From positions 1-64,000 of the forward strand of contig NZ_JANZKV010000146.1 of the NCBI RefSeq assembly GCF_025060895.1: a DNA stretch of 64,000 nucleotides. The letters are read 5' to 3'. The notes beneath the pieces are model-generated. The model searched no databases. It was not told where the DNA came from and saw only the letters and a program-made list of their open reading frames with translations. Source of the DNA: Stieleria sedimenti (GTDB lineage: Bacteria > Planctomycetota > Planctomycetia > Pirellulales > Pirellulaceae). The first letter of the stretch is position 1, and every line of letters begins with the position of its first letter. The position numbers and the translations under genes were made by a program. Shown one piece after another: positions 1-8,878 of the stretch.

Positions 1-582
1 CGTCGCGGCTCACAAAAACGACAGCCCGCTAGTGCGGAGTGCCCGTGAGACTTTGGCGAGGCCATTGGAGCGGGAGTTTGGCTTAAACGGTTCGCCGAAG
101 CGGATCGAGAGGTTTGCATTTGTTAAGGCAACGATGCGATCCGCCATGTCTGCGAAACTCACTTTCCGGACTACGTGCACGCGCTTGACTTGATGCGCGA
201 AGGGCTTCGCGATGAACGCCAGCCGCCTTGAAAACAAATGGCACCATTCGTTTTGGCGGTATGAAAAGCGTGTGCGTGAGCAATGAAGCTGGGATCGAGG
301 CTGACACGAACGCGCCTCAATCTTTCACCCTCTCGACAGGTTGGCAGAAAGCCATGGAAATCCATGAGCTGTCTGCGTGGCTGGTATTCGCCGTCTTCGG
401 CAACGATCATGGCAGTTGGGACGCGGTCTCCATCAAAATCCGAGACCAGCACGATCAACGCTGGGTTGTCCAACGCCATCAAACGAACGACTCGCGGTAC
501 AGTCCCTGCCGACCGTGGCTACGTGTGGGACCTCCCGCTCCAATGACTTGCCATCGCTTGTTCGTTGCAGGAGAATGTGGGG
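1..582. other. Gene-poor left edge with degenerate coding traces
   Basis: No intact gene is convincing here. All frames are short or broken. The plus strand holds a possible transposase remnant (91-231). The minus strand at 171-482 holds an open frame of 103 codons whose first half reads like protein (Leu-Val-Ser-Asp-Phe-Asp-Gly-Asp) and then turns basic and unstructured. I recognise no family in that frame. The stretch is probably an eroded insertion or gene fragment in front of the serine hydrolase gene. Confidence 0.4.
91..231 (+). pseudogene. Possible transposase remnant
   Basis: Reading the frame from 91, and through one internal stop, gives a 46-codon peptide. It contains the order Ala-Asp-Arg-Glu, Gly-Asn-Asp-Ala-Ile, then HFPDYVHALDLM. 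This resembles the DDE-type transposase pattern in which a Gly-Asp-Gly block is followed by H-F-P and an Asp-Phe/Leu-x-H block, as in ISKra4-like elements. The canonical second Gly-Asp is altered and the frame is interrupted, so it could not encode an active enzyme. The family assignment rests on a short motif and is weak. Confidence 0.25.
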
Positions 583-2337
583 ATGAAGCACACCGCTCGG
601 CTCGCCTGCGTCTCATTGTTGCTCTCGATCCTCTTCCTGGTCGCGTTGCCTGGGCATCGCTGTTTGGGGCAGATCAACGAGGCTCCATCGAACACCGAGG
701 CCACCAAGCCGGACGTACCTTTGGCAGAGCGCAGGCGCCAGGAGCGCCGCGAGTTCCAGTCGCAGGAGTTGATGCTGGCCAAGTCGGGTTCCTGGTTCTT
801 CAAGCCCGGCGAGACACCCCGCATCCTATGGCGCGACGCAGAGACGGTCAGGCTCCTCGGGTGCAAGCAACCTCTGCGCGTGCGCTGGTTCGACGCGACG
901 CTCCGCGAGGCCGAGTCCCCTGACGCGCCCGGGCGCTGGCTCGCATGGATCGAGGGCATCGCGCCCAATGGCACGCCGCTCCGTCGCTCGTTGACGTTCT
1001 ATGGCTTACCCAAGCAGATAACCGGTTCGTTTTCGCCCGACCTGACCGTCGCGTTTCCCAACTTTCCGGGTCCCAAGGCACCGACGGTTGTGGTGGAGCA
1101 CGAAGCAGAAATCATCCGCCTGGCGAACGACATCGTCGTGAAGGCGGTCCTCAATAGCGAGAAGGGCGCGATCCTGGTAGCCGGAATCACCGAGGCCAAG
1201 CCACACGGACGCCCGGCGCGATACGTCGAATCGGCCGCCGTGATGAACGACGACTGTCACTTGGCCTTGAAGCTGAAGGTGCAAGGATTGCAGGACAACG
1301 TGAGACGGTTGCGTCCACCTCGTCGACGCGATCAGCCGGCAACTCGATTGCACCAGGGCACGGCCGCCGAGGCTGGCGTGATGCCCGACGCCAAGGCCCG
1401 GATCGACGCCGTGTGCCGGGCGTGGGCCGAGGACACTGCCGAGCCCTTTGTGACGCTTGTCGCGCGCCGCGGCGTGATCATCACTCACGAGGCCTTCGGT
1501 TGCGACGCGAGCGGGCAGCCCATCGACCGCGACTACCGCTGCTCGGTCGCATCGATCACGAAGACGGTCACCGGCATCCTGTTCAGCTTGTTTCTCGACC
1601 AGGGGCTGATCGAGCTAGACGATTCGCTGGCCACCGTCTTTCCAGACTATCCGAAGAACGACCCGCACGTCCCCACTTTCCGGCAGTGCTTCAACCACAC
1701 CTCTGGACTGGCGGGCCTCGGTGAGTTCGGCGGCATGCGTAACCCGCAACTTGAAAACATCGTGCTCAACGGGATCGACGTGAACCAGCCGGGCGTGAAG
1801 TATGCCTACAGCGGTTTGGGCTTCGAGCTGGCTGTGAAGGCGATGGAAATTGTCGCCGGCCAGAGCGCGGTGCGGCTTTACGACGAGCACCTCTTCCGAC
1901 CCTTAGAGCTTGGCGACGTTCCGATCGGCAACGCCAGCTCGGCCGGCGAGTTCAGCGCAATCGAACTGGGCATCCTGGCCCAATGGGTGCTCAACCGCGG
2001 GAGCTACGGCCCACTGGAGTTCATCCGGCCAGCGACGTTCGAGCGTCTGATGCCCGAGCCGCTGCGTGTCGCGGATCGCGGGGGCTGGGACAGCGAAGGG
2101 ATCGGCATCCATTTCATGAGGCACCTCAAGCACGACGCGCCGCGGGGCTCGCAGCGCGACGAAGACCAACTGTTCGGCCCGCGCACCATCGGACACGGCT
2201 CCTTTTCCGGCTGCGTGTTCGTCATCGATCCCGACGCCCAGCTGATCATCACGCAGGTGCGTAAGCGGAGCGGCCCCCGCAGCGGTGAGTGGTCACCCAA
2301 GTTCTTCCGTACCATCGCCGCGGTGATGAAGAAATAG
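583..2337 (+). CDS. Secreted serine hydrolase, class C beta-lactamase fold
   Basis: The 584-residue product has an N-terminal signal peptide (basic start, then a Leu/Val-rich core ending near Leu-Gly-Gln). A region of about 220 residues without a recognised fold follows, then a beta-lactamase/esterase domain from about residue 270. The nucleophile motif Ser-Ile-Thr-Lys (SxxK) is at about 324-327, and a Tyr-Ser-Gly stands near 409 where YxN is usual. His-Gly-Ser-Phe near the C-terminus occupies the KTG-like position. The family includes penicillin-binding-like peptidases and esterases acting in the periplasm, and the substrate cannot be read from sequence. I chose ATG 583 because AGGAG sits nine bases upstream; the TTG at 565 lies before that site. 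The basic stretch around residues 240-255 looks unlike its surroundings and may mark an old frame disturbance. Confidence 0.8.
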   Translation: MKHTARLACVSLLLSILFLVALPGHRCLGQINEAPSNTEATKPDVPLAERRRQERREFQSQELMLAKSGSWFFKPGETPRILWRDAETVRLLGCKQPLRVRWFDATLREAESPDAPGRWLAWIEGIAPNGTPLRRSLTFYGLPKQITGSFSPDLTVAFPNFPGPKAPTVVVEHEAEIIRLANDIVVKAVLNSEKGAILVAGITEAKPHGRPARYVESAAVMNDDCHLALKLKVQGLQDNVRRLRPPRRRDQPATRLHQGTAAEAGVMPDAKARIDAVCRAWAEDTAEPFVTLVARRGVIITHEAFGCDASGQPIDRDYRCSVASITKTVTGILFSLFLDQGLIELDDSLATVFPDYPKNDPHVPTFRQCFNHTSGLAGLGEFGGMRNPQLENIVLNGIDVNQPGVKYAYSGLGFELAVKAMEIVAGQSAVRLYDEHLFRPLELGDVPIGNASSAGEFSAIELGILAQWVLNRGSYGPLEFIRPATFERLMPEPLRVADRGGWDSEGIGIHFMRHLKHDAPRGSQRDEDQLFGPRTIGHGSFSGCVFVIDPDAQLIITQVRKRSGPRSGEWSPKFFRTIAAVMKK

Positions 2338-2485
2338 GCGTATCGCCCCGATGTCGGCGAGAATTCAAGCTCGAAGCTGCCGAGTGCGGCGTGCGACTCG
2401 CTTGCCACGGGTTCGAAGCACTCGGATCTGAAAACCGCCTGCGGAGGTCTCCGGCACCGACGCGCCGAAGCCTGTTGGGGAACCT

Positions 2486-2508
2486 GCGTCGGTTGGTCCA
2501 ACCGACGC
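2486..2508. repeat. Hairpin after the serine hydrolase gene
   Basis: Arms GCGTCGGTT and AACCGACGC form a perfect 9-bp stem around the loop GGTCC. It lies about 150 bases after the stop of the serine hydrolase gene. No T-run follows, so a role as terminator is only possible. Confidence 0.4.
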
Positions 2509-2531
2509 GGTGAAGGGTCCCGCGATCGATA

Positions 2532-2581
2532 GGACCAATAGGACAGATGGGGCCCATACGTCCTATGCGTCCTATTGGTCC
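2532..2581. repeat. GGACCAATAGGAC palindromic intergenic repeat
   Basis: A 13-bp arm (2532-2544) is matched exactly by its reverse complement (2569-2581). The 24 bases between carry further TCCTAT units, so the element is built from a short GGAC/TCCTAT word repeated in both orientations. Similar colour-word repeats are common between genes in Rhodopirellula-type genomes (recalled knowledge, not checked). Confidence 0.65.
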
Positions 2582-2624
2582 CATTGCACGATCGTTGCCC
2601 CATCCTCGGATCAACGGCAAAACA

Positions 2625-2667
2625 ATGGGGGCAAAACAATTTCCGCCTGCGATCGTTTTGCCCCCAT
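2625..2667. repeat. ATGGGGGCAAAAC inverted repeat
   Basis: A perfect 13-bp inverted repeat (2625-2637 and 2655-2667) encloses 17 bases. Fragments of the same word recur just outside it (a GTTGCCCCATC at about 2594 and TTGCCCATCG at about 2672). This suggests a nested or eroded repeat array rather than a single terminator. Confidence 0.65.
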
Positions 2668-2768
2668 CGTCTTGCCCATCGTTCGTTATCCAGTCGAGCA
2701 ACAAAGACTGACAACCGATGTCGCAGCGGTGAGCATCGACCGAGCGCAAGTTCTCTTAGTGTTTTAGG

Positions 2769-2812
2769 CGCACTCTTAGCGAAAACTTGGACTGGACTTC
2801 CGAGAAGTGTGC
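2769..2812. repeat. Diverged palindromic repeat, copy A
   Basis: This 44-base segment starts with a GCACTCTT-like end, has a CGAAAACT core and ends with GAAGTGTGC. Three other segments share this order (5341-5382, 43480-43520 and, more weakly, 40499-40545). The ends are imperfect inverted copies of each other (CACTT against AAGTG). Confidence 0.4.
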
Positions 2813-3079
2813 ATCCAAAAGCCGAATCCGCCGTTGCCGGGAGAATCGCGATCTGTCCCCGCCCAAGTTCCACATCTACTTCCGGTTCGTTTTCTCGGTC
2901 AGCACCCGCTCACCTGGAGTCGTCGGTCCTCGATTATGAATAACAGGAATCAATCATGCTGTTGTGAGCGACGCTAAACTCGGAGACAGGGAGTGCTCGC
3001 TCACGTCACTCGCACTAACTTGGTGAAAGATCTGTTGCCTGTAACCGCCATTTCTCTCTCTTAGGAAGCCAGTCAAACC

Positions 3080-4444
3080 ATGTTTGATTCGAAGGAGTTC
3101 GTGCTCATCACCATTCTGATCGTAGTGGGAATCGCAGCCAACTTCGTGCTCATCCGGCAATCGTGGGGCCAACCAACCGCCCCGCCCGCAGAGCAAGAAG
3201 ACGCCAGCGATGAGAATCAAGACCGGCCGACCGCCAAAGATGCTCGTCCGGCACCGCTCCCGAAACCCGACGCGTCGGCGAAGGTCGAAATCTTCGCGAT
3301 CGAGTATAGGCCGATCGAGGGTGTCACGGGCCCGAAGCCCTTGGAGCCACCCGCCCGCAACAAGAAGTTCGCCTTTGGTGGCCACCCCTTCTTCGATGAC
3401 GTGAACGTGTATCCGCATCAGAAGCCACTGTTTGTGGTCAGCAAAGAACATGTCCAATCTTGCAAACTGAAAAGCAGCGTGCACAATCCGATTGATCGCA
3501 CCCGACGAATCGTGCTGGAGGTGGGTTTCACGAAGGAAGCCCAGGCGGAACTGAGCCGTCGCATCCGGGCCTTGAAACCCGGAAAAAAGACCCGGTGGTC
3601 GGTCCGCTTAGACGGGGATAAATGGTGGGGAGAGGAGCCCTTCCCCGCCGGGGGCGTCATCAGCGGCGTCGATGTTTGCGCCGCTCTCGATCGGAGTGAG
3701 GCCGAGCGAGTTAAGAAGTCGCTTCTCAAGACCGCGAAACCACTCGCTCATTTTCGGTTCAACGATCGAGTCCGGGACATTGCCGGCGCAGACAGCAAGG
3801 TGATCACGCAAGACGTTACTGTGCATAAGGGAGCCTTCATCAGTGACGGACAGATTCGCATAGCGAGCGAGACTCCGCTTCGCATCAAAACCCCGTCACT
3901 GAATTACCGGTCCTTCGCGGTTGCCGTCCGGTTCCAACTCAACAACGTGGAGGTCGAGGAACAGCCCGTTTTGACCTGCGGGCCGGAAACGGGCTGGTTC
4001 CGGGTGCGAGTCAAGGACGGCCATCTCCTCGTAAATCTGGAAAGCGGGGATCGGCGTTATCGCTCGCGGGAGATGGACGCGGGACCCGTCGAAGCGGGTA
4101 AGTGGTACGACCTCGTCTACGTCGCGCGACGTGACGAATTCGAATCCCGCGTGTTCCTGAACGGGAAGGCGGTCCAGCGCTGTTCCACCGTACCGGCGGG
4201 GGCATTCGCCCCGGAATCGCTGGACGCCGGTAGTCAGCGAAATATGCGGATTCGCCCGAGATCGATTGCCGCGGAGTCGCTCAATAGGATCCTCCACAAC
4301 GTCTCGGATTCGGAAAAGGTATGGTCGTTCCGCGACCCACGGACGGGCCACACCTTCCACGGGCAAATCGATGAGTTCATCGTGTACGAGCGGGCCCTTT
4401 CGGTAGCAGAAGCCGAGGGCTTACGGTTGGGGGCGGCCAAATAA
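3080..4444 (+). CDS. Membrane-anchored LamG-like domain protein
   Basis: The 454-residue protein starts with a single hydrophobic segment (residues 8-25), predicted to hold it in the cytoplasmic membrane with the rest outside. A Pro/Asp-rich linker follows. Residues about 65-215 hold a mixed domain whose pattern (hydrophobic strands, a Phe-Thr-Lys-Glu-Ala helix) recalls SecD-type P1 domains; this is a weak impression. Residues about 225-450 look like a concanavalin A / LamG domain: Leu-Ala-His-Phe-Arg-Phe-Asn start, Phe-Ala-Val-Ala-Val-Arg-Phe strand, Gly-Lys-Trp-Tyr-Asp-Leu-Val-Tyr strand, Gly-Gln-Ile-Asp-Glu-Phe end. Such domains usually bind sugars or proteins. AGGAAG lies upstream of ATG 3080. 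No catalytic motif is seen. Confidence 0.65.
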   Translation: MFDSKEFVLITILIVVGIAANFVLIRQSWGQPTAPPAEQEDASDENQDRPTAKDARPAPLPKPDASAKVEIFAIEYRPIEGVTGPKPLEPPARNKKFAFGGHPFFDDVNVYPHQKPLFVVSKEHVQSCKLKSSVHNPIDRTRRIVLEVGFTKEAQAELSRRIRALKPGKKTRWSVRLDGDKWWGEEPFPAGGVISGVDVCAALDRSEAERVKKSLLKTAKPLAHFRFNDRVRDIAGADSKVITQDVTVHKGAFISDGQIRIASETPLRIKTPSLNYRSFAVAVRFQLNNVEVEEQPVLTCGPETGWFRVRVKDGHLLVNLESGDRRYRSREMDAGPVEAGKWYDLVYVARRDEFESRVFLNGKAVQRCSTVPAGAFAPESLDAGSQRNMRIRPRSIAAESLNRILHNVSDSEKVWSFRDPRTGHTFHGQIDEFIVYERALSVAEAEGLRLGAAK

Positions 4445-4453
4445 CGCTCGCCA

Positions 4454-5257
4454 ATGAGGAGAGCGAGGAAAAACCTTGGTGCCCTCAACATCGCGTGCCG
4501 GCACCTCATACGCCATCCAAGGGGCAATGTCCTTTGGCTCGCGAACCGCTGGGAGCTTGTGGCGCAGGCGTCACGCGGATTGATCGACACCGGCGTCATC
4601 GTTCCATCGCAGATCGGGAAATTTGGCAAAGGCCTTCCAGAATTCCGCGAAAAGCTCAACGCGAGGTTCCTCTTCTCGACCGTGCAAACTTGGTGTTCCC
4701 GAAGCGCTAACGGTCTCGTGTTTCCCCAGTCTGATCGAGGCCCGCTCCTCGTGGTTGTGGACGAATGTCACTGGGCCGCAAAGGCGACGCAAGGAAAAAA
4801 ACTGCTCAGCCAGTTCCTCGGAAAGGCGAGCATCGTTGGCCTTTCTGCCACTCCCAATCTAGACGCCGAGACGCACAACATCGCCTACGCGAAGTCCTTC
4901 GCCGACCTTTGTCCTGAGTACCTAAGGTTCGGAGTACTGTTCAGTCTTCTCGCAGCAGCCCGTTCGCCAGAAAGGGTCGACAAGCTCGCCAGCGACGCGA
5001 AACTTGGCGAATCGAAGGATCATGGCCGGTTCGGGCATCTCGCCGGGCAATGCCGTGTCGCTGGTCCGTTCCACAGGTTGCAACCAATTGCATGGTTCGT
5101 TCAGCCAATTACGTCACAATCCGGCTGGTTGCGTAGGAGACCCAAGCTTTCGTGTGACATGTCAGCATCTCGTTGCAGCAACACGAGCCGCACTCAACGA
5201 GCAGATCACCGAGTGAATGACGAGAATCTTGCGGTAGCTGGGCAGATTGCTTGTTGA
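4454..5257 (+). pseudogene. DEAD/DEAH-type helicase remnant
   Basis: The first 150 codons match the middle of a superfamily 2 helicase of the restriction-subunit (ResIII) kind. They include a Phe-Ser-Thr-Val-Gln block (motif Ib-like), Val-Val-Asp-Glu-Cys-His (motif II, DECH) and Leu-Ser-Ala-Thr-Pro (motif III). The Walker A motif (GxGKT) that must precede them is absent, and the whole second RecA-like domain is missing: after about codon 160 the reading turns into composition without helicase motifs. The gene has therefore lost both ends and cannot encode a working ATPase. It starts ten bases after the preceding stop and may have been inserted as a fragment. Confidence 0.6.
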
Positions 5258-5755
5258 GCGAAGTTGGACCAATCGCTGTCGCGAAAAAAACGGCTTCACC
5301 ACTGCGGCTAGAAGACCTCTGCAGGTTGCTGGCTTAGCTGGACACTTCGCCGAAAACTGATCCGAGATTTCACAAAGTGTGCGGCGGAACGAATTCGCGA
5401 ATTCGCGGCCGTCGATGCAACCTCTAGCACGAAGAGATCTCGCTTCGTGCCGGAGGTGAATCTCCACCTCGGTGATCGAGCGGATCTCCTCAGGCGCGGA
5501 GATCAGTGCGTCCGCGCGAGTTCTAGGGCTGACGGGATTCGCAGACAAAGGCCCGATTCATTCCCTACGCGCATTCAGCCATGCCCGCCCCAAGATCGCT
5601 CGATGTCGATGTAAGGCGGCCAAGGCGTCTGGACCCAGGCTTCGGATTGAACGGGCGGCTCTTGTATAACACGAGAACCAGGGATCCCATCATCAAGCAC
5701 AGCGAAAAGCTGACGACAATCGAAACCTGGCATCCTCGCCTCGTCACGGTCGCGG
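5258..5755. other. Intergenic degenerate stretch
   Basis: No gene is supported. The stretch holds copy B of the diverged palindromic repeat (5341-5382), a GAATTCGC direct duplication near 5391-5406 and a small hairpin with arms GCACGAAG (5427-5434) and CTTCGTGC (5443-5450). It lies where the missing 5' part of the downstream hydrolase gene would be expected. Confidence 0.45.
5341..5382. repeat. Diverged palindromic repeat, copy B
   Basis: ACACTTCGC, then CGAAAACTGATCC, GAGATTTC and AAGTGTGC in order. Copy C at 43480 shares the same order of words at similar spacing, with about 70 percent identity by eye. Confidence 0.45.
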
Positions 5756-7921
5756 TTGAAGCGGGTTTCTGAATCGAACGATGTGCCGACGCACTTCATC
5801 CTCAACAGCAGGAGGATCCGGCTCATTCATGGCAAGTCCCGAGCAACCCGAAGTATGATTGGCAAGAATACTTATGGCATGTATGAACGCAGAAAAGAAG
5901 CTCTTGGAGAATCCGACCAGACCAAAGCGATCACCCGACAAATCAAGGATGTTTTTCGTTGTATCGACTTTCTCGTCGCGTCGGAGTCTTATGGCGATGC
6001 GACGATCGGGTATATGGGAAGCAGTTATGGTGCCCGCGTCGGTCCGATCGCCGCAGCGCTCGATCCTCGCATCGAAGTGGCAATTTATCTCAACGGCGGT
6101 GCTCCGCGAAGCGGGACCGAGGAGGTAATCGATACGGTGCACTTTGCCCCGCGTGCTACACAACCTGCCCTGATGCTCAACGGAATCGATGATTTTATTT
6201 TTCCGTCAGAGAGTTCGCAGAAACCGCTTTTCCGGTTGCTCGGTGCAAATCCTGAGCAGAAAGAGCATCTGCTCGTAGGAATAGGGCACAGCGTCGACAA
6301 TGAACAGATGGCCGATGAAGTCGACCGATTTCTGTCCAAGCACGTTGGGAAAACGGGATACCAACCGAAATCATGGCGGGACAAAGTGGACTACATTTGG
6401 ACGAAGACCAAGGCCTTGGTGGGGTCGAAAGCGGGGCGTGCAAAAGCCAAGGAACTGCTCCCGGACATGATCGCAACGCTGAAGACGCATGGTTCGACCG
6501 CGGATGACGCCCGACTACTTGCGGATGCCCAATATTATCAAGCCGTCCTCTCACCCGACCTCGATGGCGAAATTGCCTTGTTGCGTGAGGCAGTCGCCGA
6601 TGCAGAAAGAGCGCTTGGCAATACGGATGCTGCAACACAACGATTACGCCAGTATCTCGCATCGGCACTCACCCGACACTCGCTGAAAGCCCTGCTGGCC
6701 GCTGAGAGTGCAGACTCTTCCGAGTTTCAGCAAAGCAAGCAAACTCTTTCTGAAATCAGCGAACTGATCCCACAGTTCGCTTGGCCGGAACTTGGCAAGG
6801 CCCTCGCGGCCTTTCGTGAGCGAGACCGCGAAAATGCTACAGAGCATCTGAAAGCGTGCGAATCACTTCCCTTCACATGGGGTCTCGAGTTTGTGTTGCG
6901 TGCACACTTGGCAGCCGACCAAGGCCGCGGACAGGAGGCTCAAGACTGGCTCAGCGTGCTGGGACTCGAGAGGGCCAAGAACTACGTCGAAGGCGGACTG
7001 CCGACACCGCCAGATTTGGTTGCTCAAGCACGGGACAAAGTGAAAAACCTTGAAACCGAGCAGACCGTTTCAAAAAATGAAGACGAAGCGTTGCGACGGC
7101 TTGTCGAAGAGTATCCGTCGCACTACTACCTCCACTGGCTCAGCGGGTTGCAAGCCGTTCGCAGCGAACAAATGGAGGCAGCACATGAAGCATTCGCAGT
7201 TGCCTTCGAAATGTGCCCGGGCTTCAGGACGACGGATTGGTATGCCATCACGTCACAGTGGCTTGGCGATCAAGCCTCGCTAGAGTGTTGTCAAAATCGC
7301 CTGATCGAGCTGGCGAAACTCAAAGACGGTTGTTGGGTGTGGGACGGAATCCATATCGCTCGAGCGTACTGTCGGATTGAAGATAGTCGTTCCTATCCGG
7401 CAGAAGACGCTGCCGTCCTGCAGGAATACGCTCGGCTCGTTGCACCTTGGTTCACCTACGGCGCCCCACGAATGCTTGGCCCCTGGTTGGAGTATCGACT
7501 TGGCAAGAAAGTCAAAATCAAATCGTACAACAACAATGGCCACCCGGAACAGCAAGCCGAATCGATGATCCTTGACGCGATCACGGAGTACCGCTTCGGC
7601 GATCGCAGTGCGGCATTCAGCAAGCTCGACAACGCCCGCAGATTTATCGAGGACAGGATTCCCAGCCCGGACGGTGAAGCGTTCAAGTACATTGGAGCGG
7701 ACCACGCCTGGGCCGTCTCGCGACTTTTCTTGCGTGAAGCATCTGCATTGATCGAGCTCGATTCCGAGACGTTCGACGCACGCGTTACGGCAGCGGTCGG
7801 CCGGTTGAGAAGCGATCTGAACGGCGAACTCGGTGAGGAGAATACACGGCGGATTCTGCTACAAGTCGGCGAGGCGCTGGTTAAAAAATACTCCAGCGAC
7901 GAACCATCGAATCAGCAATGA
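5756..7921 (+). CDS. Alpha/beta hydrolase plus helical repeat protein, apparently 5'-truncated
   Basis: Residues about 35-205 form the C-terminal two thirds of an alpha/beta hydrolase of the dienelactone hydrolase / prolyl oligopeptidase type. The nucleophile elbow is Gly-Ser-Ser-Tyr-Gly (about 90-94), a likely acid Asp follows in Asn-Gly-Ile-Asp-Asp, and the base is His in Gly-Ile-Gly-His-Ser. Residues about 210-710 are helix-rich and TPR-like. In planctomycetes this hydrolase module usually stands behind a Ser/Thr kinase domain in one long protein (family knowledge). Here the kinase part and the first hydrolase strands are absent, and the first 33 codons look unrelated. Starts are uncertain: TTG 5756 opens the frame and ATG 5855 is the first ATG before clear homology. 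Its stop overlaps the ATG of the sigma gene 7918 (ATGA), so the two are translated together. It may be a degrading gene kept open by chance. Confidence 0.6.
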   Translation: MKRVSESNDVPTHFILNSRRIRLIHGKSRATRSMIGKNTYGMYERRKEALGESDQTKAITRQIKDVFRCIDFLVASESYGDATIGYMGSSYGARVGPIAAALDPRIEVAIYLNGGAPRSGTEEVIDTVHFAPRATQPALMLNGIDDFIFPSESSQKPLFRLLGANPEQKEHLLVGIGHSVDNEQMADEVDRFLSKHVGKTGYQPKSWRDKVDYIWTKTKALVGSKAGRAKAKELLPDMIATLKTHGSTADDARLLADAQYYQAVLSPDLDGEIALLREAVADAERALGNTDAATQRLRQYLASALTRHSLKALLAAESADSSEFQQSKQTLSEISELIPQFAWPELGKALAAFRERDRENATEHLKACESLPFTWGLEFVLRAHLAADQGRGQEAQDWLSVLGLERAKNYVEGGLPTPPDLVAQARDKVKNLETEQTVSKNEDEALRRLVEEYPSHYYLHWLSGLQAVRSEQMEAAHEAFAVAFEMCPGFRTTDWYAITSQWLGDQASLECCQNRLIELAKLKDGCWVWDGIHIARAYCRIEDSRSYPAEDAAVLQEYARLVAPWFTYGAPRMLGPWLEYRLGKKVKIKSYNNNGHPEQQAESMILDAITEYRFGDRSAAFSKLDNARRFIEDRIPSPDGEAFKYIGADHAWAVSRLFLREASALIELDSETFDARVTAAVGRLRSDLNGELGEENTRRILLQVGEALVKKYSSDEPSNQQ

Positions 7922-8451
7922 GCGAGTCTTCCGACCTAGACCAAGAGAGGTTTTCCTCGGACGACTTGATTCCGCTGGTCTACACCGAACTTCGGCGACT
8001 GGCCAAAAGACGATTGAGTGACGATCGTGCCGGACAATCGCTCGACGCAACCGGATTGGTTCACGAGGCCTTTATTCGGCTGTCACGTGACCCCAATTGC
8101 CAGTGGAACAGCCGAGGGCACTTCTTTGGCGCTGCGGCTGAAGCGATGAGGCGAATTCTGATCGAACGATCGCGGCAGCGACAAACTCAGAAGCGAGGAA
8201 AAGGTACTCCGCATGAGTCCCTCTCACCCGAAGCAGAGGTTTCGGATCGAGACGAGAGACTGATCAAACTCGATGAGGCACTCGATGAGCTTGAAGCAGT
8301 TGATGTCCGTAAAGCAAGACTCGTCAAGCTTCGGTTCTTTGTCGGTCTGACCAATGAAGAGATCGCCGACGCGCTGGAAATCCATTTGGCCACCGTGAAC
8401 CGAGATTGGGCGTACGCAAGAGCTTGGCTCAAACGAGAAATGGCTGATTAG
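7918..8451 (+). CDS. ECF-like sigma factor, planctomycete TIGR02999 type
   Basis: The 177-residue protein matches the Sigma70_ECF-like family typical of planctomycetes. Region 2 is present (Leu-Val-Tyr-Thr-Glu-Leu-Arg-Arg-Leu-Ala start, Leu-Val-His-Glu-Ala-Phe-Ile-Arg-Leu block). So is region 4 (Leu-Arg-Phe-Phe-Val-Gly-Leu-Thr, then an HTH ending Val-Asn-Arg-Asp-Trp-Ala-Tyr-Ala-Arg-Ala-Trp-Leu). It should recruit RNA polymerase to a small regulon. Its ATG overlaps the stop of the hydrolase/TPR gene. In most genomes this sigma type precedes a kinase-bearing partner; here the partner-like protein precedes it and lacks its kinase. Length is normal for the family. Confidence 0.88.
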   Translation: MSESSDLDQERFSSDDLIPLVYTELRRLAKRRLSDDRAGQSLDATGLVHEAFIRLSRDPNCQWNSRGHFFGAAAEAMRRILIERSRQRQTQKRGKGTPHESLSPEAEVSDRDERLIKLDEALDELEAVDVRKARLVKLRFFVGLTNEEIADALEIHLATVNRDWAYARAWLKREMAD

Positions 8452-8878
8452 TGATTGGTACCGTGCGCGGCTACTCATGCTTAGAAGGTCGAAGCAAAAC
8501 ACGCTTCCATGGAACCGAGACGGAGCGTTCAGACGCTAGCGAAGACTTCGTGAGCAACCGCCGCAGGTTAACGAGTTTTCGAGACGCGTTACTCTACGGC
8601 GGGCTGTGTGCCGTTAGCGTCTGCGGATCGGCAGTGATTTCCCACTCTTCTCAGGGTGATACGTTGGGTTTCCAGCCGGGCAGACTTGCGACCATCCATG
8701 CGAAACGCAGTCAGGCTTCGGGGATCACCTCTGTCCGTCGGCAAGTCGCCATCTGCGCGTCGTATTTCTGGCAGCGAGGAATTTCCGAGGAATTCTCCCG
8801 GTTATGGGTTAGGTGTCGCGATATGCTCTGACCATTGGATAGGAAGCAACATCCGGAGCAATTTCACCTGAGGAAGCG
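8452..8878. other. Intergenic, no gene seen
   Basis: An open frame covers most of this stretch (GTG-start, 126 codons) but has no recognisable motif and an uneven, non-coding-like composition. The last bases before 8879 should contain the promoter of the sigma genes; no clear -35/-10 pair could be assigned. Confidence 0.4.

Larger units (their letters stand above)
2338..3079. other. Intergenic region with palindromic repeats
   Basis: No gene is supported in these 742 bases. They carry a GC-rich hairpin (2486-2508), two long perfect inverted repeats of a type scattered in planctomycete genomes (2532-2581 and 2625-2667) and one copy of a diverged palindromic repeat (2769-2812). Apparent open frames on both strands are produced by the repeat units. 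Confidence 0.6.

Noticed and set aside
171-482. 103-codon minus frame with protein-like first half
   Set aside because: Part of it reads well but the family is unknown, no ribosome site is seen and the second half is basic low-quality sequence; kept only as a possible remnant.
228-923. 231-codon plus frame overlapping the serine hydrolase start
   Set aside because: It runs through the signal peptide region of the real gene in another frame and ends in Arg-rich sequence.
8451-8831. 126-codon frame after the TIGR02999-type sigma gene
   Set aside because: No motif or membrane segment, and the composition does not look coding.
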